Assembly (NCBI RefSeq): GCF_000378505.1 | Contig: NZ_KB899989.1 | Span: 124,001 to 188,000, forward strand | Source of the DNA: Modicisalibacter luteus DSM 23508 | Lineage (GTDB): Bacteria > Pseudomonadota > Gammaproteobacteria > Pseudomonadales > Halomonadaceae | DNA: 64,000 nucleotides | Direction of reading: 5' to 3' | Translations under genes and position numbers: made by a program | In this document: piece by piece, positions 1 through 8,675 of the stretch | How the letters are laid out: the number at the start of each line of letters is the position of its first letter | Position numbering within the stretch: position 1 is the first letter of the stretch | The notes under the pieces: model-generated | What the model saw: the letters and a program-made list of their open reading frames with translations, nothing else | What the model was told of the DNA's origin: nothing | The model's database searches: none

Positions 1-1554
1 GTTGCACGCCTGGTACGCCATCCGCTCAAGCCCGACGATCGCGCCTTCTTCACGCAAATCGACGAGCTGATCGCCAAGACCGATAACCCGGCGGTGCCAT
101 GGCGGGTCACCCTGGCGCGCCATGCGCTGGAGCAGGCCTCACCTCAAGCCGGCGACGACTGGCCGCTGCTCGAGGAAGGCTTGGTGCGGGAGGATCTCAG
201 CGCGCTACCCTTCTTTACCATCGACGGCGAGAAAACGCGCGACATGGACGATGCTCTGCATGTCGAGACGCGCGAGAACGGCGGATGGCGCCTGACCGTG
301 GCCATTGCCGACCCGACCGCTTACGTCGCCGAGGGTCATGCCGCCGATCTGGAAGCCCAAACCCGCGCCTTCACGGTGTATCTGCCCGGCCAGAACGTCA
401 CCATGCTGCCAGAGACGCTGTCTGACGACCTGTGTTCGCTGAAGGAAGGCGAAGACCGCCCGGCGCTGGCTTGCACGCTGGACGTGAATGCCGACGGCAG
501 TCTTGGCGACTACCGCTTCTTTGCGGCGAACGTGCGCTCGCACGCCCGTCTGGTCTACGACAACGTTTCCGATTGGCTCGAGGGCCAGGGTGAGTGGACG
601 CCAGCCGCCGGTATCGACGACCAGCTCAGCGCCTTGGCCAGGCTGACCGAGGCGCGTAGTGCCTGGCGCAGCGAACATGCGCTGGTGTTCAAGGACCGGC
701 CGGATTACGTATTCGATCTCGACGACGCAGGCAATGTCCTTGAGGTACGGGTAGAAGATCGCCGTATCGCCAATCGCATGATCGAAGAATCGATGATCGC
801 AGCCAATGCCTGCTGCGCCGATCTGCTCGCCGCTCAGATCGGGCATGGTATCTTCAATGTGCACAATGCCTTCGAGCCCGAAAAGGCCGATGCGGCACTG
901 GAATTCCTGGCCACGCAGCAGATCGAGGTCGAGCGTGAGGCACTGCTTGAATTGTCCCGCTACCGCGAGCTCAAGCGTGCCCTGGAGAGCCGTGAGGATG
1001 CATGGCTGGATGCACGCTTGCGCAAGTTCCAGGGCTTCACCAGCATGTCGGCCCAACCCGGTCCGCACTTCGGCTTGGGGCTGCCCGCCTACGCAACCTG
1101 GACCTCGCCGATCCGCAAATATGGCGACATGGTCAACCATCGCCTGATCAAGCGCGTTCTCAAGGGCGAGCAGGCCCCGGCCGAAGCCAGCGCAACGCTG
1201 ACCGAGCAGCTCACAGAACGGCGCAAGCTCAACCGCATGGCCGAGCGAGACGTCAAGGATTGGCTGTATGTGCGCTACCTGACTCCCGCCGCCGAAGCAC
1301 AGCAAACCTTCGAGGCCGAAATCGTCAGCATCAACCGTGGCGGTATGCGTGTACGCCTGACCGCCAATGGCGCTACCGCCTTTGTACCCGCTCCGCTGAT
1401 CCACAGCGATCGTGACAAGGTAGCGATTGACGACAAGGAAGGCCGTGTCCAGGTCGAGGGAGTCGAACGCTTCAAGCTCGGCGACGTCACCCAGGTTGTA
1501 TTGACCGAAGCGCGTGAGGATACACGCTCCCTGGTCGCCCGTCCGGCGGCCTGA
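1..1554 (+). CDS. rnb: Exoribonuclease II, 5'-truncated by the window edge
   Basis: 3'-to-5' hydrolytic exoribonuclease that degrades single-stranded RNA in the cytoplasm. The reading frame is open from base 1, so the N-terminal cold-shock domain lies mostly outside; 517 residues are visible against about 644 in E. coli RNase II. The RNB catalytic motif FTIDGEKTRDMDDALHV is present, with the metal-binding aspartates at visible residues 75, 81, 83 and 84. The C-terminal S1 domain (motif FEAEIVSINRGGMRVRL) closes the protein. A shorter in-frame GTG at 94 exists but would cut into conserved sequence, so it is not the start. RNase R is less likely: there is no long basic tail after S1. Confidence 0.93.
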   Translation, partial: VARLVRHPLKPDDRAFFTQIDELIAKTDNPAVPWRVTLARHALEQASPQAGDDWPLLEEGLVREDLSALPFFTIDGEKTRDMDDALHVETRENGGWRLTVAIADPTAYVAEGHAADLEAQTRAFTVYLPGQNVTMLPETLSDDLCSLKEGEDRPALACTLDVNADGSLGDYRFFAANVRSHARLVYDNVSDWLEGQGEWTPAAGIDDQLSALARLTEARSAWRSEHALVFKDRPDYVFDLDDAGNVLEVRVEDRRIANRMIEESMIAANACCADLLAAQIGHGIFNVHNAFEPEKADAALEFLATQQIEVEREALLELSRYRELKRALESREDAWLDARLRKFQGFTSMSAQPGPHFGLGLPAYATWTSPIRKYGDMVNHRLIKRVLKGEQAPAEASATLTEQLTERRKLNRMAERDVKDWLYVRYLTPAAEAQQTFEAEIVSINRGGMRVRLTANGATAFVPAPLIHSDRDKVAIDDKEGRVQVEGVERFKLGDVTQVVLTEAREDTRSLVARPAA

Positions 1555-1567
1555 CGTTCGTTACATT

Positions 1568-1597
1568 CACGGCGGTGCCTGATGATGGCCCGCCGTG
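1568..1597 (+). terminator. Terminator-like hairpin after rnb
   Basis: CACGGCGG (1568-1575) pairs with CCGCCGTG (1590-1597). Inner GCC/GGC pairs extend the stem and the loop is TGATGAT. It is followed by TCTTT, so the U-tract is weak. It sits between the convergent rnb and tolC-like genes and could serve both. Confidence 0.55.
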
Positions 1598-1607
1598 TCT
1601 TTCAGTA

Positions 1608-3005
1608 TCAATTCGCGTCCAAACCGGCCAGTAGCGCCATGGCCTGACTCAAGTCGCGCGTTTCCAGATCCCCCACGGCGGCTTCCAGCGCCAGCTTGTC
1701 TGCCAACCACTGCCCGATGACTTCCACAAATTCGATACGCAGGTCGTAAAGGTCGGCACGTGCATCCAGCACATCGACCAGATCTCGCAGCCCGAGTTGT
1801 TCCCCCTTGTCGGCGGCTTCCAGAAACAACGTGGCCGATTCCAACGACCGCTTGAGCGCCTCGAGACGGCGCGCCTTGCTTTCCAATCCGCGAAGGCGTT
1901 GCCGAACCTCCTGACGCGCCAGTTCACGCGCCTCGGTCATCTCGGCCTCACCGGACTGAGCATACATCTCGCCCTGGCGTACGTTGGCCTGGGTGTAACC
2001 GCCCCGATAGATCGGTACCCTGACCTCGACACTCGCCTGTGCATCCTCACTGGCCCGCAGTTCATCGGGGCTGTTGCGGTCGGTATACCCCAGGTTGAGA
2101 TTGACCTGGGGATAATGACCAGCACGCCGTATGGCAGTATCGGCCTGCATCACCTGGTGCTGCTGCCTGGCCAGGCGCACCTGCAGATTGTCGGCGGTAC
2201 GCTCGAGCCATTCCTCGAGGTCGCCATGCTGTTCCCCGAGCTCGATGCCCTGCAAGTCGCTCACTGCGCGCTGAGCAAAATTGGGCGTTATCCCCGTCAA
2301 GCGTTCCAGCGTGCTGAGTGCATTGGCCAGATTGTTTTCCACCTCGTACTGATCGGCCTCGGCCTGATCGAAACGGGCCTGGGCTTCTAGCAGATTGATG
2401 CGATCCCCGATGCCCAGATCATAGGCGCGCTGCGCCTGGCGATGCTGCAGGGCCAGGGCCTCGCGCTTGGATTCGAGCAGTGCGAGCGTCTGCGAGGCGA
2501 GAAAGGCGTCTAGATAGGCCTGGGAAACCTCCAAGGCCAGGTCGCGTTCGGCCAGTGCCAGGGTCAGCTCGGCAGCGGTGGTCTGTGCCTCGGCCTTGTC
2601 CACTTGGCGCCAGCGCTCGAGACTGAACAAGGGCTGGCTTAGCTGTACGCGCCAGACCTTTTCTGTCAGCTCGCCGTCAACGCGCTCCTCATAGAGATCG
2701 TTCTGAGCGTAGTTCTCAGGATTTTCTGTATAGATATTGCTGGAATCCTGATAAACATGGCTGTAGCTAGCCTCGACCTGCGGGCGTAATCCCGCCCAGG
2801 CTTTGTCGACTTCCTGGCGCGTGGCCTCGAGTTCATAACGCTGGCGGCTCAGTCCGGCATCATGCTCCAGGGCTCGGGCAAACAGTTGCGACAGTGACGG
2901 CAAGCCCGACACAGCACTGACCATCTCGGACGACTGAGCCTGGACCGTACCAGCGAGCCCACACAGGCAGGCCAACGCCCCGAGTCTTGAACGCCCTTTC
3001 ATCAT
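1608..3005 (-). CDS. TolC-family outer-membrane channel of a type I secretion system
   Basis: 465-aa outer-membrane efflux protein, the usual length for TolC-type trimeric channels. A Sec signal peptide is visible at residues 1-23 (basic MMKGRSR, hydrophobic stretch, cleavage after VQA). The rest has the long heptad-rich helices and duplicated organisation of the OEP family. The start overlaps the stop of the HlyD-like gene by 4 bases (ATGA), and a second ATG follows directly (3002). It is the third gene of a compact operon with the adaptor and the ABC protein. That context makes it the dedicated exit pore for the RTX protein encoded divergently at 6597, rather than a drug-efflux TolC. Confidence 0.88.
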   Translation of the reverse strand: MMKGRSRLGALACLCGLAGTVQAQSSEMVSAVSGLPSLSQLFARALEHDAGLSRQRYELEATRQEVDKAWAGLRPQVEASYSHVYQDSSNIYTENPENYAQNDLYEERVDGELTEKVWRVQLSQPLFSLERWRQVDKAEAQTTAAELTLALAERDLALEVSQAYLDAFLASQTLALLESKREALALQHRQAQRAYDLGIGDRINLLEAQARFDQAEADQYEVENNLANALSTLERLTGITPNFAQRAVSDLQGIELGEQHGDLEEWLERTADNLQVRLARQQHQVMQADTAIRRAGHYPQVNLNLGYTDRNSPDELRASEDAQASVEVRVPIYRGGYTQANVRQGEMYAQSGEAEMTEARELARQEVRQRLRGLESKARRLEALKRSLESATLFLEAADKGEQLGLRDLVDVLDARADLYDLRIEFVEVIGQWLADKLALEAAVGDLETRDLSQAMALLAGLDAN

Positions 3006-4336
3006 CCCTCCCGAATGGCCCGTGCCATCATGTCGGTGATGGGCTGGGCGATGTAACTGGCGAACGAGCGTTCGCCGGTCCGAATCATGACCTCTGCAGG
3101 CATCCCGGCCAGCAGCTGCATATGCTCGTTCATCTTGCGCTTGCCGTCCTCGGTAACCTTGACACGCGCCTTGTAGTACCGGGCGCCTGTGGACTCGTCG
3201 ACGAAGCTATCGGCAGAGACCTGCACGACTTCCCCCTCGACGACATTGGCCAGGCGCTGGTTGAACGCGCTAAAGCGAATTTCTGCGCGTTGACCCGGAT
3301 AGACCGTCTCGATATCGCGATCGGCAATGCGGGTCTCGATAATGAAGCTGTCATTGCTGGGAACGATATCCATGATCGGGTCACCAGGCGCGACAACCGC
3401 ACCCTGGGTGCGCACCGCTAGCCCCACGACGGTCCCCGATACCGGTGCGGTGACCGTGGTGCGCCTGACCTGGTCGCTCAATGCGGTCATGCGTTCCTCG
3501 GCATCGGCGATGTCCGCCTGCACCTGGCGCAGCTGCTCGCCGAGCTCCTGCTGAAACTCCTGTTGACGAACCCGGCGCTTGAGGCCGTTCTCGCTGATCT
3601 GCGACTCCAGGCGCGCAATATCGGCCTGGTGCTGGGCTATTTCGCCCTGATACTGGAGTATCTGGCGCTCCAGTTCACGAACACGCTGATTGTTGCCCAG
3701 CCCTTCCTTGTATAACGAGCGAAAGTCCTTGGCTTCTTGCCGCAGCGAGTCTACTCGCTTGCGGTTGACAGCCATGACCTGCCGCAACCCTTCGATCTGC
3801 TCGCGCAGCTGCACCGTCTGTTGATCCAGTGTGTCGAGCGCGCCCTGTAGCGTCTGTCGGCGCGCCTGAAATAGGTCACGCTGAACCTCGAGAATGTTGC
3901 CGACACGCTCGGACTCGTATTCCCGCAATTTTTCAGGAAAGGTCAGGGTTGGCTTGCCGGCCTGTTCGGCCAACAACCGCACCTCGGTGGCGCGATTGAT
4001 CAGGTACTGGGAACGGGCAATTTCCAGCTTCGACAATGCCTGGGTATTGTCCAGCACCAGCAAGGGATCACCGGCATCGACGTGGTCACCATCGTCGACC
4101 AGAATGTTGCTGACGATGCCGCCTTCATAATGTTGCACTGTCTTCTTGAACGAGGCCACTGAGACGGTACCAGGCGCAACCACGGCTACCGCCAGGTTGG
4201 CGGCCACCGCCCAACTTCCAAAACCCACGAAGCAGGTCAACACGATACCTAGCCCTAACTGCCGGTATCGCCTGTCTCCGGTGGGCAGACGGGGGGAAGA
4301 CTCGAGGGACTCCTGAACTGCGTTACGATTACTCAT
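3002..4336 (-). CDS. HlyD-family membrane-fusion adaptor of type I secretion
   Basis: 444-aa periplasmic adaptor linking the inner-membrane ABC exporter to the TolC-like pore. One N-terminal transmembrane segment (about residues 28-50) is followed by a biotinyl-lipoyl-like half-motif (GGIVSNILVDDGDHVDAGDP), a long coiled coil rich in Gln, Arg and Glu (about 110-290), the second lipoyl half (TVTAPVSGTVVGLAV) and a beta-barrel domain. Length and order match PrtE/HlyD-type T1SS adaptors. A GAGGAA Shine-Dalgarno sequence precedes the ATG at 4336, which overlaps the ABC gene's stop by 4 bases (ATGA), so translational coupling is likely. Confidence 0.9.
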   Translation of the reverse strand: MSNRNAVQESLESSPRLPTGDRRYRQLGLGIVLTCFVGFGSWAVAANLAVAVVAPGTVSVASFKKTVQHYEGGIVSNILVDDGDHVDAGDPLLVLDNTQALSKLEIARSQYLINRATEVRLLAEQAGKPTLTFPEKLREYESERVGNILEVQRDLFQARRQTLQGALDTLDQQTVQLREQIEGLRQVMAVNRKRVDSLRQEAKDFRSLYKEGLGNNQRVRELERQILQYQGEIAQHQADIARLESQISENGLKRRVRQQEFQQELGEQLRQVQADIADAEERMTALSDQVRRTTVTAPVSGTVVGLAVRTQGAVVAPGDPIMDIVPSNDSFIIETRIADRDIETVYPGQRAEIRFSAFNQRLANVVEGEVVQVSADSFVDESTGARYYKARVKVTEDGKRKMNEHMQLLAGMPAEVMIRTGERSFASYIAQPITDMMARAIREG

Positions 4337-6126
4337 GTGCGTTCCTCGGGGTCACGTTGCGACTGGCCGGCCTCCGCCCCGACAGCGGCCAGGTGTGCCT
4401 TGCTGGCTGCCGGTCGACGCGCCAGTTCGGGACGGGACTGGGCCGGCCGCGACAACTTGGCCAGTACTTCATCGCGCTCACCGAACAGACTGACCTGGCC
4501 ATCCTTGAGTACCAGAAGCTTGTCCACGCTTTTGAGCACATTGGTGCGATGACTTATCACGAATAGCGTGACGTGCTGCTCCTTTAGCCGTTGCAACGTT
4601 TGTGTCAGGGCCCGTTCGCCGACATCATCAAGGTTGGAATTGGGCTCGTCGAGGATGACCAGGACGGGATTGCCATACAGGGCACGCGCCAAGCCGATAC
4701 GCTGGCGCTGGCCGCCGGAAAGCATCCCGCTGCTGGCACCGATTCGGGTGTCGTATCCTTCCGGCAGACGCAGGATCATGTCGTGTACGCCAGCCTTGCG
4801 GGCGGCCTCGATGACCTTGTCGGGGTCGACATCACCGAAGCGGGCAATGTTCTCGCTAATGGTGCCGTCGAACAGTTCAATGTCCTGAGGCAGGTAGCCG
4901 ACATATGGTCCCAGTTCGTCACGGTTCCAGTGTGCAATATCCGCCCCATCGAGGCGCACCTTACCGGCCTGAACCGGCCAAATGCCCAGTAGCACCCTGG
5001 CCAGGGTCGATTTGCCGGCAGCACTCGGGCCGACAATACCGATATGCTCCCCTGCGGAGACCGAGAAGTTGACGCCGCGCAGCGTCGAGAGCTTGCCTCC
5101 GGGCGGGACGGCTGCCATCCCTTCGACGGCCATGTCGCCGCGCGGCGCGGGCAGCGACATATACTGCAAGTCTTCTGGCTGCTGTGTCAGCAGTTCCTCG
5201 ATACGCTGGTAGGAACTACGCGCCCCGACAAAGCCCTTCCAACTGGAAATCATCTGGTCGATTGGCGCCAGTGCCCTGCCCATGACGATCGACCCCGCGA
5301 TCATCATGCCCGGGGTCAGACTCCCCTCGATCACCAGCAACGCACCCAGGCCGAGAATCAACGATTGGAAGAGAAGACGCAGGACCTTGGAAACGTTGGA
5401 TAACGTCCCAGCACGGTCGCTGGCTTGGGACTGCTTGATCAAGAAGGCTTCATGTCGTGCAGCCCAACGCCCCATGATGCCGGGAAGCATACCCATGGCA
5501 TGCAGGACTTCAGCGTTACGCAGGTTGCTGGTAGCGAGATCCTGAGCCTGTATGTGCTCGCTGCCCGCCTCGGCCAGCAACGCCTGGGTCGCCTTCTCGT
5601 TGGCAATGGCCAGCGACAGGAGAATCAACGCGGCACAGGTGGCAAAGACCCCGAACCAGACGTCAAACAGGAACAGTATCCCCAGGTAAACAGGCACCCA
5701 CGGCGCATCGAAGAAGGCAAACAGGCCATTTCCCGCCAGAAACTGGCGCAGCGTCGACAGATCATTGAGTGGCTGGGCCGTCTGCTGACCGGGAGTGGCA
5801 ACACTGCGACGAAACATGGCGGTGTACAAGCGCTGGCTCAATAGCGTATCCAGGCGGTTTCCCACTCGCACGAGAATACGTGAGCGGACCAGTTCCAGCC
5901 CCCCCATGACCATGAAGAAGAAAACTGTAATGCCAGTCAGCATTACCAGGGTTTCCACGCTCCCCGTCGGGATAACACGGTCATAGACCTGAAGCATGTA
6001 GAGGGCGGGCACCAGCATCAGGACATTGATGCACAGGCTGAATCCACCCACGGCAGTAAACGAGGAGCGGCATGCTTTCAGTGCGTGCCGCAATTCACGA
6101 GGATGGCTGTTTGGTGTCATTGGCAT
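4333..6126 (-). CDS. Type I secretion ABC permease/ATPase (PrtD type)
   Basis: 597-aa inner-membrane exporter with an N-terminal six-helix permease domain (about residues 20-300) and a C-terminal ATPase. Walker A GPSAAGKST (about 366-374), signature LSGGQ (about 469-473), Walker B LVILDEP and the NSNLDD stretch typical of T1SS exporters are all seen. There is no N-terminal C39 peptidase or C39-like domain, which places it with PrtD-type exporters of RTX enzymes rather than HlyB. The start is uncertain between ATG 6126, ATG 6120 and GTG 6129; none has a strong ribosome-binding site. It is first in the operon and divergent from the RTX beta-helix gene, its probable substrate. Confidence 0.91.
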   Translation of the reverse strand: MPMTPNSHPRELRHALKACRSSFTAVGGFSLCINVLMLVPALYMLQVYDRVIPTGSVETLVMLTGITVFFFMVMGGLELVRSRILVRVGNRLDTLLSQRLYTAMFRRSVATPGQQTAQPLNDLSTLRQFLAGNGLFAFFDAPWVPVYLGILFLFDVWFGVFATCAALILLSLAIANEKATQALLAEAGSEHIQAQDLATSNLRNAEVLHAMGMLPGIMGRWAARHEAFLIKQSQASDRAGTLSNVSKVLRLLFQSLILGLGALLVIEGSLTPGMMIAGSIVMGRALAPIDQMISSWKGFVGARSSYQRIEELLTQQPEDLQYMSLPAPRGDMAVEGMAAVPPGGKLSTLRGVNFSVSAGEHIGIVGPSAAGKSTLARVLLGIWPVQAGKVRLDGADIAHWNRDELGPYVGYLPQDIELFDGTISENIARFGDVDPDKVIEAARKAGVHDMILRLPEGYDTRIGASSGMLSGGQRQRIGLARALYGNPVLVILDEPNSNLDDVGERALTQTLQRLKEQHVTLFVISHRTNVLKSVDKLLVLKDGQVSLFGERDEVLAKLSRPAQSRPELARRPAASKAHLAAVGAEAGQSQRDPEERT

Positions 6127-6596
6127 CACAGAGATATGTTAGGTGCGTAGTCTGCAGCACAGTTCGTTTCGTTGGTTATCGGCACGGCGCGCAGCGTAAC
6201 AGAGACAGATGCATTTTTATGATCACAAAAAATATACTTTCGTAACGTAGCTCTTGCTTTTAAAGTAATTCATATTTTACTTATTCAATGTAGTCTTTAT
6301 TAACCTTTTAAAAACAAATGCTTATTTATGTAATAAAGTGTCTCCAATTAGCGTCACCTGCCCTAACAAAATTACCATCAGCCAGAAGACTAGGCAGTCG
6401 CTCGGTTGCCTTCGGTTTCACTTGGCCGATAGCATCCGCCCGCCTGCCCAGCGATAACCAGGCAGCTATCCCGGAAAAGGAATGATGGGTACGCAGTGTC
6501 TCGACCGGTGACTGCCCCTCTAACAACTTGCGGCAGGCATCGCTTCGTTGGCAACGGATCTGCCAGAAGCATTCGAATGCTTACTGGAGACATTGC
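6127..6596. other. Divergent intergenic region between the T1SS operon and its RTX substrate
   Basis: About 470 bases without a credible gene. The part next to the T1SS operon (about 6200-6340) is very A+T-rich, with long A and T runs such as AAAAAATATAC and TTTTAAAAACAAA. This suits promoters or a site for a nucleoid protein, but no convincing -35/-10 pair was found. The plus-strand gene has a TGGAGA ribosome-binding site at 6585-6590. Confidence 0.6.
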
Positions 6597-8546
6597 ATGA
6601 GCAGTACTTTAAGTATCGACAAGGGCATCGAGGCCCAACAGCTCGAAACGCTGATCAACAGTGCCCCTAAGGACGCCATTCTCGAATTCGGCGCAGGCAA
6701 CTACGACTTCGACAACCCGCTTACTATCACTCGATCCGATATCACCCTGAAGGGCGCCGGTAGTGGCGAGACGACCCTCACCTTCTCGAATAGCGCTCTC
6801 GACAATGAAGAGGGTTATGCCATTCAGGTGAATGGCGGCGACAGCGAGACATTGGGAAAACTGACCAATGATGCCGAGGAAGGAGAACATCGAATCACCC
6901 TTAACAACGCTGGCGACCTCGAGCCGGGTGACACTCTGCGTCTCTGGCAGGACAACGATTCGGCGTTCTTCGAGAAGATCGGCGATACAGCCTGGCGCAA
7001 GGATAACGCTCCCCTTCGCACCAGCATGGCCCGCGTAGAATCCGTCGAGGGAAGCACGGTCACGCTCGACCGCGGGGTGCATTTCGATTTCGAAGGCGGC
7101 AAGACACAGGTGGAACGCCTCGCTGTCGTTAACGACGTTATCCTTCAAGGCTTCGATATCACATTCGAGCTGGGTACCCCCGACAACAAGGTGTTCAAAA
7201 ACACGCTGTCGGATCTCAAGGATTTCATGGCCGTCTGTCTGCACGGGACCGTGGATAGCCAACTGTCGGATATCCAAGTGATTAACGGCCCTTCCATCGC
7301 CTATCACTTCGTCAAGACGCTGGATAATCATGTAGACAGCATTCAGGCCCATGGCGCCTTCAACAAGGGCTCCGGCGGCAATGGTTACGCTTACGAACTG
7401 CGAGAAAGCTACGACGGCAATTATACCAACCTGATCGATAGCGGCATGCGTCATAGCCTGCTGTTTGCCTCGTGGCGTTCTTCGGTAGGCAACGATGCGC
7501 ATGTAAGCTCAACGGACCGCGATATAAACTTCCACGGCGGCCGTGACCATGACAACACGGTACGGGTGGATCAGTCGGTACGTGGCGCCGATAACATCTC
7601 GACCTCGCTCTGGATCAACGAAGGCGGTGTTGGCTGGGGAGCAATTACCGATGGGGAGGATAACCAGGTGACCTTCGATTACCTGGTTGGGTCGCGTCGA
7701 GATGACATCATCCAAGGGTCGGACGGTGGCGTTTATCTCAACGGTGGGCTAGGCAACGACACCCTACGGGGCGGCCAGGGCGACGATATCCTGCAAGGGG
7801 GGCCGGCAGACGACTGGGGAAAGAACTTGCTGGCAGGAGGCGACGGCAACGACATCGTCTATTATATGCAGGACTATGACACGAGCGACGTTCACCTGAA
7901 CGGAAAGCATGCCAGGGTAGGCAAGGACACGCTGCAAGACATCGAACAGGTCATCTTCGGCGACGGCACTGTGGTTGATATCGAGTCCGGGCGAAACTTC
8001 CAAGGAGACACGCCTGAGATACCCACGGCCGAGGAGATTCTGGAGTCTGAGGGGAATGGCATGGGTTCGGCTTCTGCTGTGCACCTCGACGCCAAAACCT
8101 ATGCGCCTCTGACATCGCCTGCTGGCCCTGAAGATATCTCATCACCCCAGGCCCCCATGCAATCGGGAAGCGATGCCTCAGCTGGCAGCGATATTGCCGT
8201 CAGCGGTCGAATCAAGAGTGAATGGGACGATGGCTACGTGGCGGAAGTATTCATGGAGAACACGACGAACGAGAGGATTGTCGATCCCGAGCTCCGGTTC
8301 GCCCTGCCCGATGATCTCGACACGGTCTGGAATGGTACAGCCAACGAAAGCGGCGAAGGCTATCGCATCAGCGACACGTCGACTAACGTACTCGACCCCG
8401 GTGAAGTCTGGCGCTTCGCCTTCAAGGCCTACGGTAATGACAAGACCTTGCCCAGCGAAATGAATGTCCAGGGAGAGGGAACGGAGACCATGCAGACCCA
8501 ACTGCTGGGTATCGATGGTTCGCCGGCTGCGGAGCTTCTTGCCTGA
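6597..8546 (+). CDS. Secreted beta-helix protein with RTX repeats and a CBM2-like domain; probable T1SS substrate
   Basis: 649-aa protein with no Sec signal peptide. ATG 6597 is chosen because TGGAGA lies 6 bases upstream; an upstream in-frame start at 6528 lacks a site. Residues about 20-340 have the short repeated strands and opening motif (FGAGNYDFDNPLTITRSDIT) of right-handed beta-helix, pectin-lyase-fold proteins such as mannuronan C5-epimerases and polysaccharide lyases. RTX calcium-binding nonapeptides follow at about 382-425 (GGLGNDTLRGGQGDDILQGG, then GGDGNDIVYY), with the usual FGDGTVVDI tail. Residues about 534-628 resemble carbohydrate-binding module family 2 (SEWDDGYVAEV ... VWRFAFKAYGN). 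The ending LLGIDGSPAAELLA is a plausible C-terminal secretion signal. The T1SS operon lies head-to-head. Whether it is an epimerase, a lyase or non-catalytic cannot be told. Confidence 0.8.
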   Translation: MSSTLSIDKGIEAQQLETLINSAPKDAILEFGAGNYDFDNPLTITRSDITLKGAGSGETTLTFSNSALDNEEGYAIQVNGGDSETLGKLTNDAEEGEHRITLNNAGDLEPGDTLRLWQDNDSAFFEKIGDTAWRKDNAPLRTSMARVESVEGSTVTLDRGVHFDFEGGKTQVERLAVVNDVILQGFDITFELGTPDNKVFKNTLSDLKDFMAVCLHGTVDSQLSDIQVINGPSIAYHFVKTLDNHVDSIQAHGAFNKGSGGNGYAYELRESYDGNYTNLIDSGMRHSLLFASWRSSVGNDAHVSSTDRDINFHGGRDHDNTVRVDQSVRGADNISTSLWINEGGVGWGAITDGEDNQVTFDYLVGSRRDDIIQGSDGGVYLNGGLGNDTLRGGQGDDILQGGPADDWGKNLLAGGDGNDIVYYMQDYDTSDVHLNGKHARVGKDTLQDIEQVIFGDGTVVDIESGRNFQGDTPEIPTAEEILESEGNGMGSASAVHLDAKTYAPLTSPAGPEDISSPQAPMQSGSDASAGSDIAVSGRIKSEWDDGYVAEVFMENTTNERIVDPELRFALPDDLDTVWNGTANESGEGYRISDTSTNVLDPGEVWRFAFKAYGNDKTLPSEMNVQGEGTETMQTQLLGIDGSPAAELLA

Positions 8547-8568
8547 CGGCTAAGATATGCCGGTACAG

Positions 8569-8595
8569 CAAGGGCGGAACCCCGTTCCGCCCTTG
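8569..8595. terminator. Hairpin between convergent genes
   Basis: CAAGGGCGGAAC (8569-8580), loop CCC, GTTCCGCCCTTG (8584-8595): a perfect 12-bp stem. No clear U-tract on either side. It lies between the converging RTX gene and tpsA. Confidence 0.6.
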
Positions 8596-8675
8596 TACCT
8601 GTGATGAGAATGGCTGGCACATGTCTTGTTCGGCTTGGAGCAGCACAGCTGCCGTCCAGCCTGTCAGCGCAATCG

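Noticed and set aside
205-1404. Long open frame of 399 codons on the minus strand opposite rnb
   Set aside because: It is fully antisense to a gene with clear RNase II motifs, has no ribosome-binding site or family signature, and is explained by the G+C-rich codon bias of rnb.
4174-4193. Second ops-like match (GGCTACCGCC) on the plus strand
   Set aside because: Only part of the 12-mer matches, and it lies inside the HlyD-like coding sequence without a hairpin or a downstream polysaccharide gene.
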